Source: an uncultured Acidobacteriia bacterium (GTDB lineage: Bacteria; Acidobacteriota; Terriglobia; Bryobacterales; Bryobacteraceae). Taken from it: a DNA stretch of 64,000 bases. This document shows, one piece after another, positions 63,860 to 64,000 of the stretch. The number at the start of each line of letters is the position of its first letter. The first letter of the stretch is position 1. The translations under genes were made by a program, and so were the position numbers. Location of the stretch: the NCBI GenBank assembly GCA_903881085.1, contig CAIRSA010000097.1:1-64000 (forward strand). Reading direction: 5' to 3'. Under the pieces are notes generated by a model. The model searched no databases and was not told the origin of the DNA. It saw only the letters and a program-made list of their open reading frames with translations.

Positions 63860-64000
63860 ATGTTCACTCGCCGCAATTTTCTATTAGCCTCCGCCACCGC
63901 ACCCATCGCGGCGGCACCGGCCCCTGCCATCAAAAGCATCGAGCGCCTCACCATCATGAAAGGGCGCGAGGGTGGCACCACCTGGTTCCATCCGCGCGCT
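63860..64000 (+). CDS. Exported protein, N-terminal fragment (cut by window end)
   Basis: Only the first 47 residues are in the window. MFTRRNFLLASATAPIAAAP is a twin-arginine signal (RRNFL), followed by AIKSIERLTIMKGREGGTTW and FHPRA. The TWFHPRA segment resembles the start of sialidase/BNR-repeat or similar secreted hydrolases, but too little is present to assign a family. It runs off the edge in frame. Confidence 0.6.
   Translation, partial: MFTRRNFLLASATAPIAAAPAPAIKSIERLTIMKGREGGTTWFHPRA

Noticed and set aside
63652..63981. 109-codon minus-strand frame at the window end
   Set aside because: It spans the palindrome and is antisense to the Tat signal of the partial gene, which is the better reading.

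Overview
The window looks like chromosomal DNA of an Acidobacteriota bacterium, most like the Bryobacterales/Solibacter group (inference; no rRNA gene is present to confirm it). Pointers are moderate-to-high GC, two very large TonB-dependent receptors with an N-terminal carboxypeptidase-like domain, an acidobacterial VWFA-type secreted protein, a winged-helix regulator carrying a membrane anchor, a Tat-exported sulfatase, a secreted family 2 beta-galactosidase, a PEP-CTERM protein remnant and a ferredoxin-dependent 2-oxoacid oxidoreductase. No tRNA, rRNA or CRISPR array was seen.

Layout. 0.25-3.3 kb: acyl-CoA carboxylase beta subunit and acyl-CoA synthetase. 3.4-6.9 kb: a free-standing CZB zinc protein, then a tight cluster of a nucleotidyltransferase-fold protein, a membrane protein with a Cys/Gly/Ser tail, a DUF692/MNIO enzyme and a 67-residue helical protein. 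This cluster is a candidate peptide- or protein-tail-modifying system. 6.9-14.2 kb: deacetylase, VWFA protein, ThDP enzyme, exported amidohydrolase and an ECF sigma/thioredoxin operon. 14.3-20.5 kb: sulfatase, SbcD-like nuclease and SbcC/YhaN-like ATPase in one minus-strand run. 20.5-28.7 kb: accessory zone with an intact Xre/RES toxin-antitoxin pair, a decayed flavin reductase, a four-PAS hybrid kinase, an intact VapBC pair, a secreted hydrolase and a dead ParDE-like pair. 28.8-32.5 kb: a 1023-residue SIR2 / nuclease-like / NACHT / FGE-like protein, probably an anti-phage or self-killing sensor, with a divergent Uma2 protein.

32.6-36.4 kb: korAB, a TrmJ-like methyltransferase and a tiny membrane ORF. 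36.5-43.3 kb: TonB receptor 1 with its own terminator and a candidate promoter/operator, a broken PEP-CTERM gene, an HpcH/HpaI aldolase and thioredoxin reductase. 43.4-48.8 kb: a sensory block with an NIT-domain chemoreceptor, then an operon of an outer-membrane barrel protein (single frameshift), a PstS-like binding protein, a HAMP receptor with no output domain and a 75-residue protein. 48.8-51.1 kb: POT peptide transporter and TrhO. 51.3-56.7 kb: operon of TonB receptor 2, a double thioredoxin-fold protein and a secreted beta-sandwich protein. 56.8-60.2 kb: secreted two-domain VOC protein, membrane-anchored winged-helix regulator, unknown secreted protein and a dead hicBA pair. 60.5-64 kb: secreted beta-galactosidase and the start of another exported protein.

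Three dispersed repeat types run through the intergenic and accessory parts: a roughly 110-bp element in three copies, a 68-bp REP-like palindrome in two copies of identical length, and a hairpin/20-mer/hairpin element in two copies. They often lie beside broken genes, so these stretches appear to be sites of repeated insertion and decay. The strongest candidates for undescribed biology are the SIR2-NACHT-FGE protein, the MNIO/Cys-tail cluster and the output-less receptor operon.
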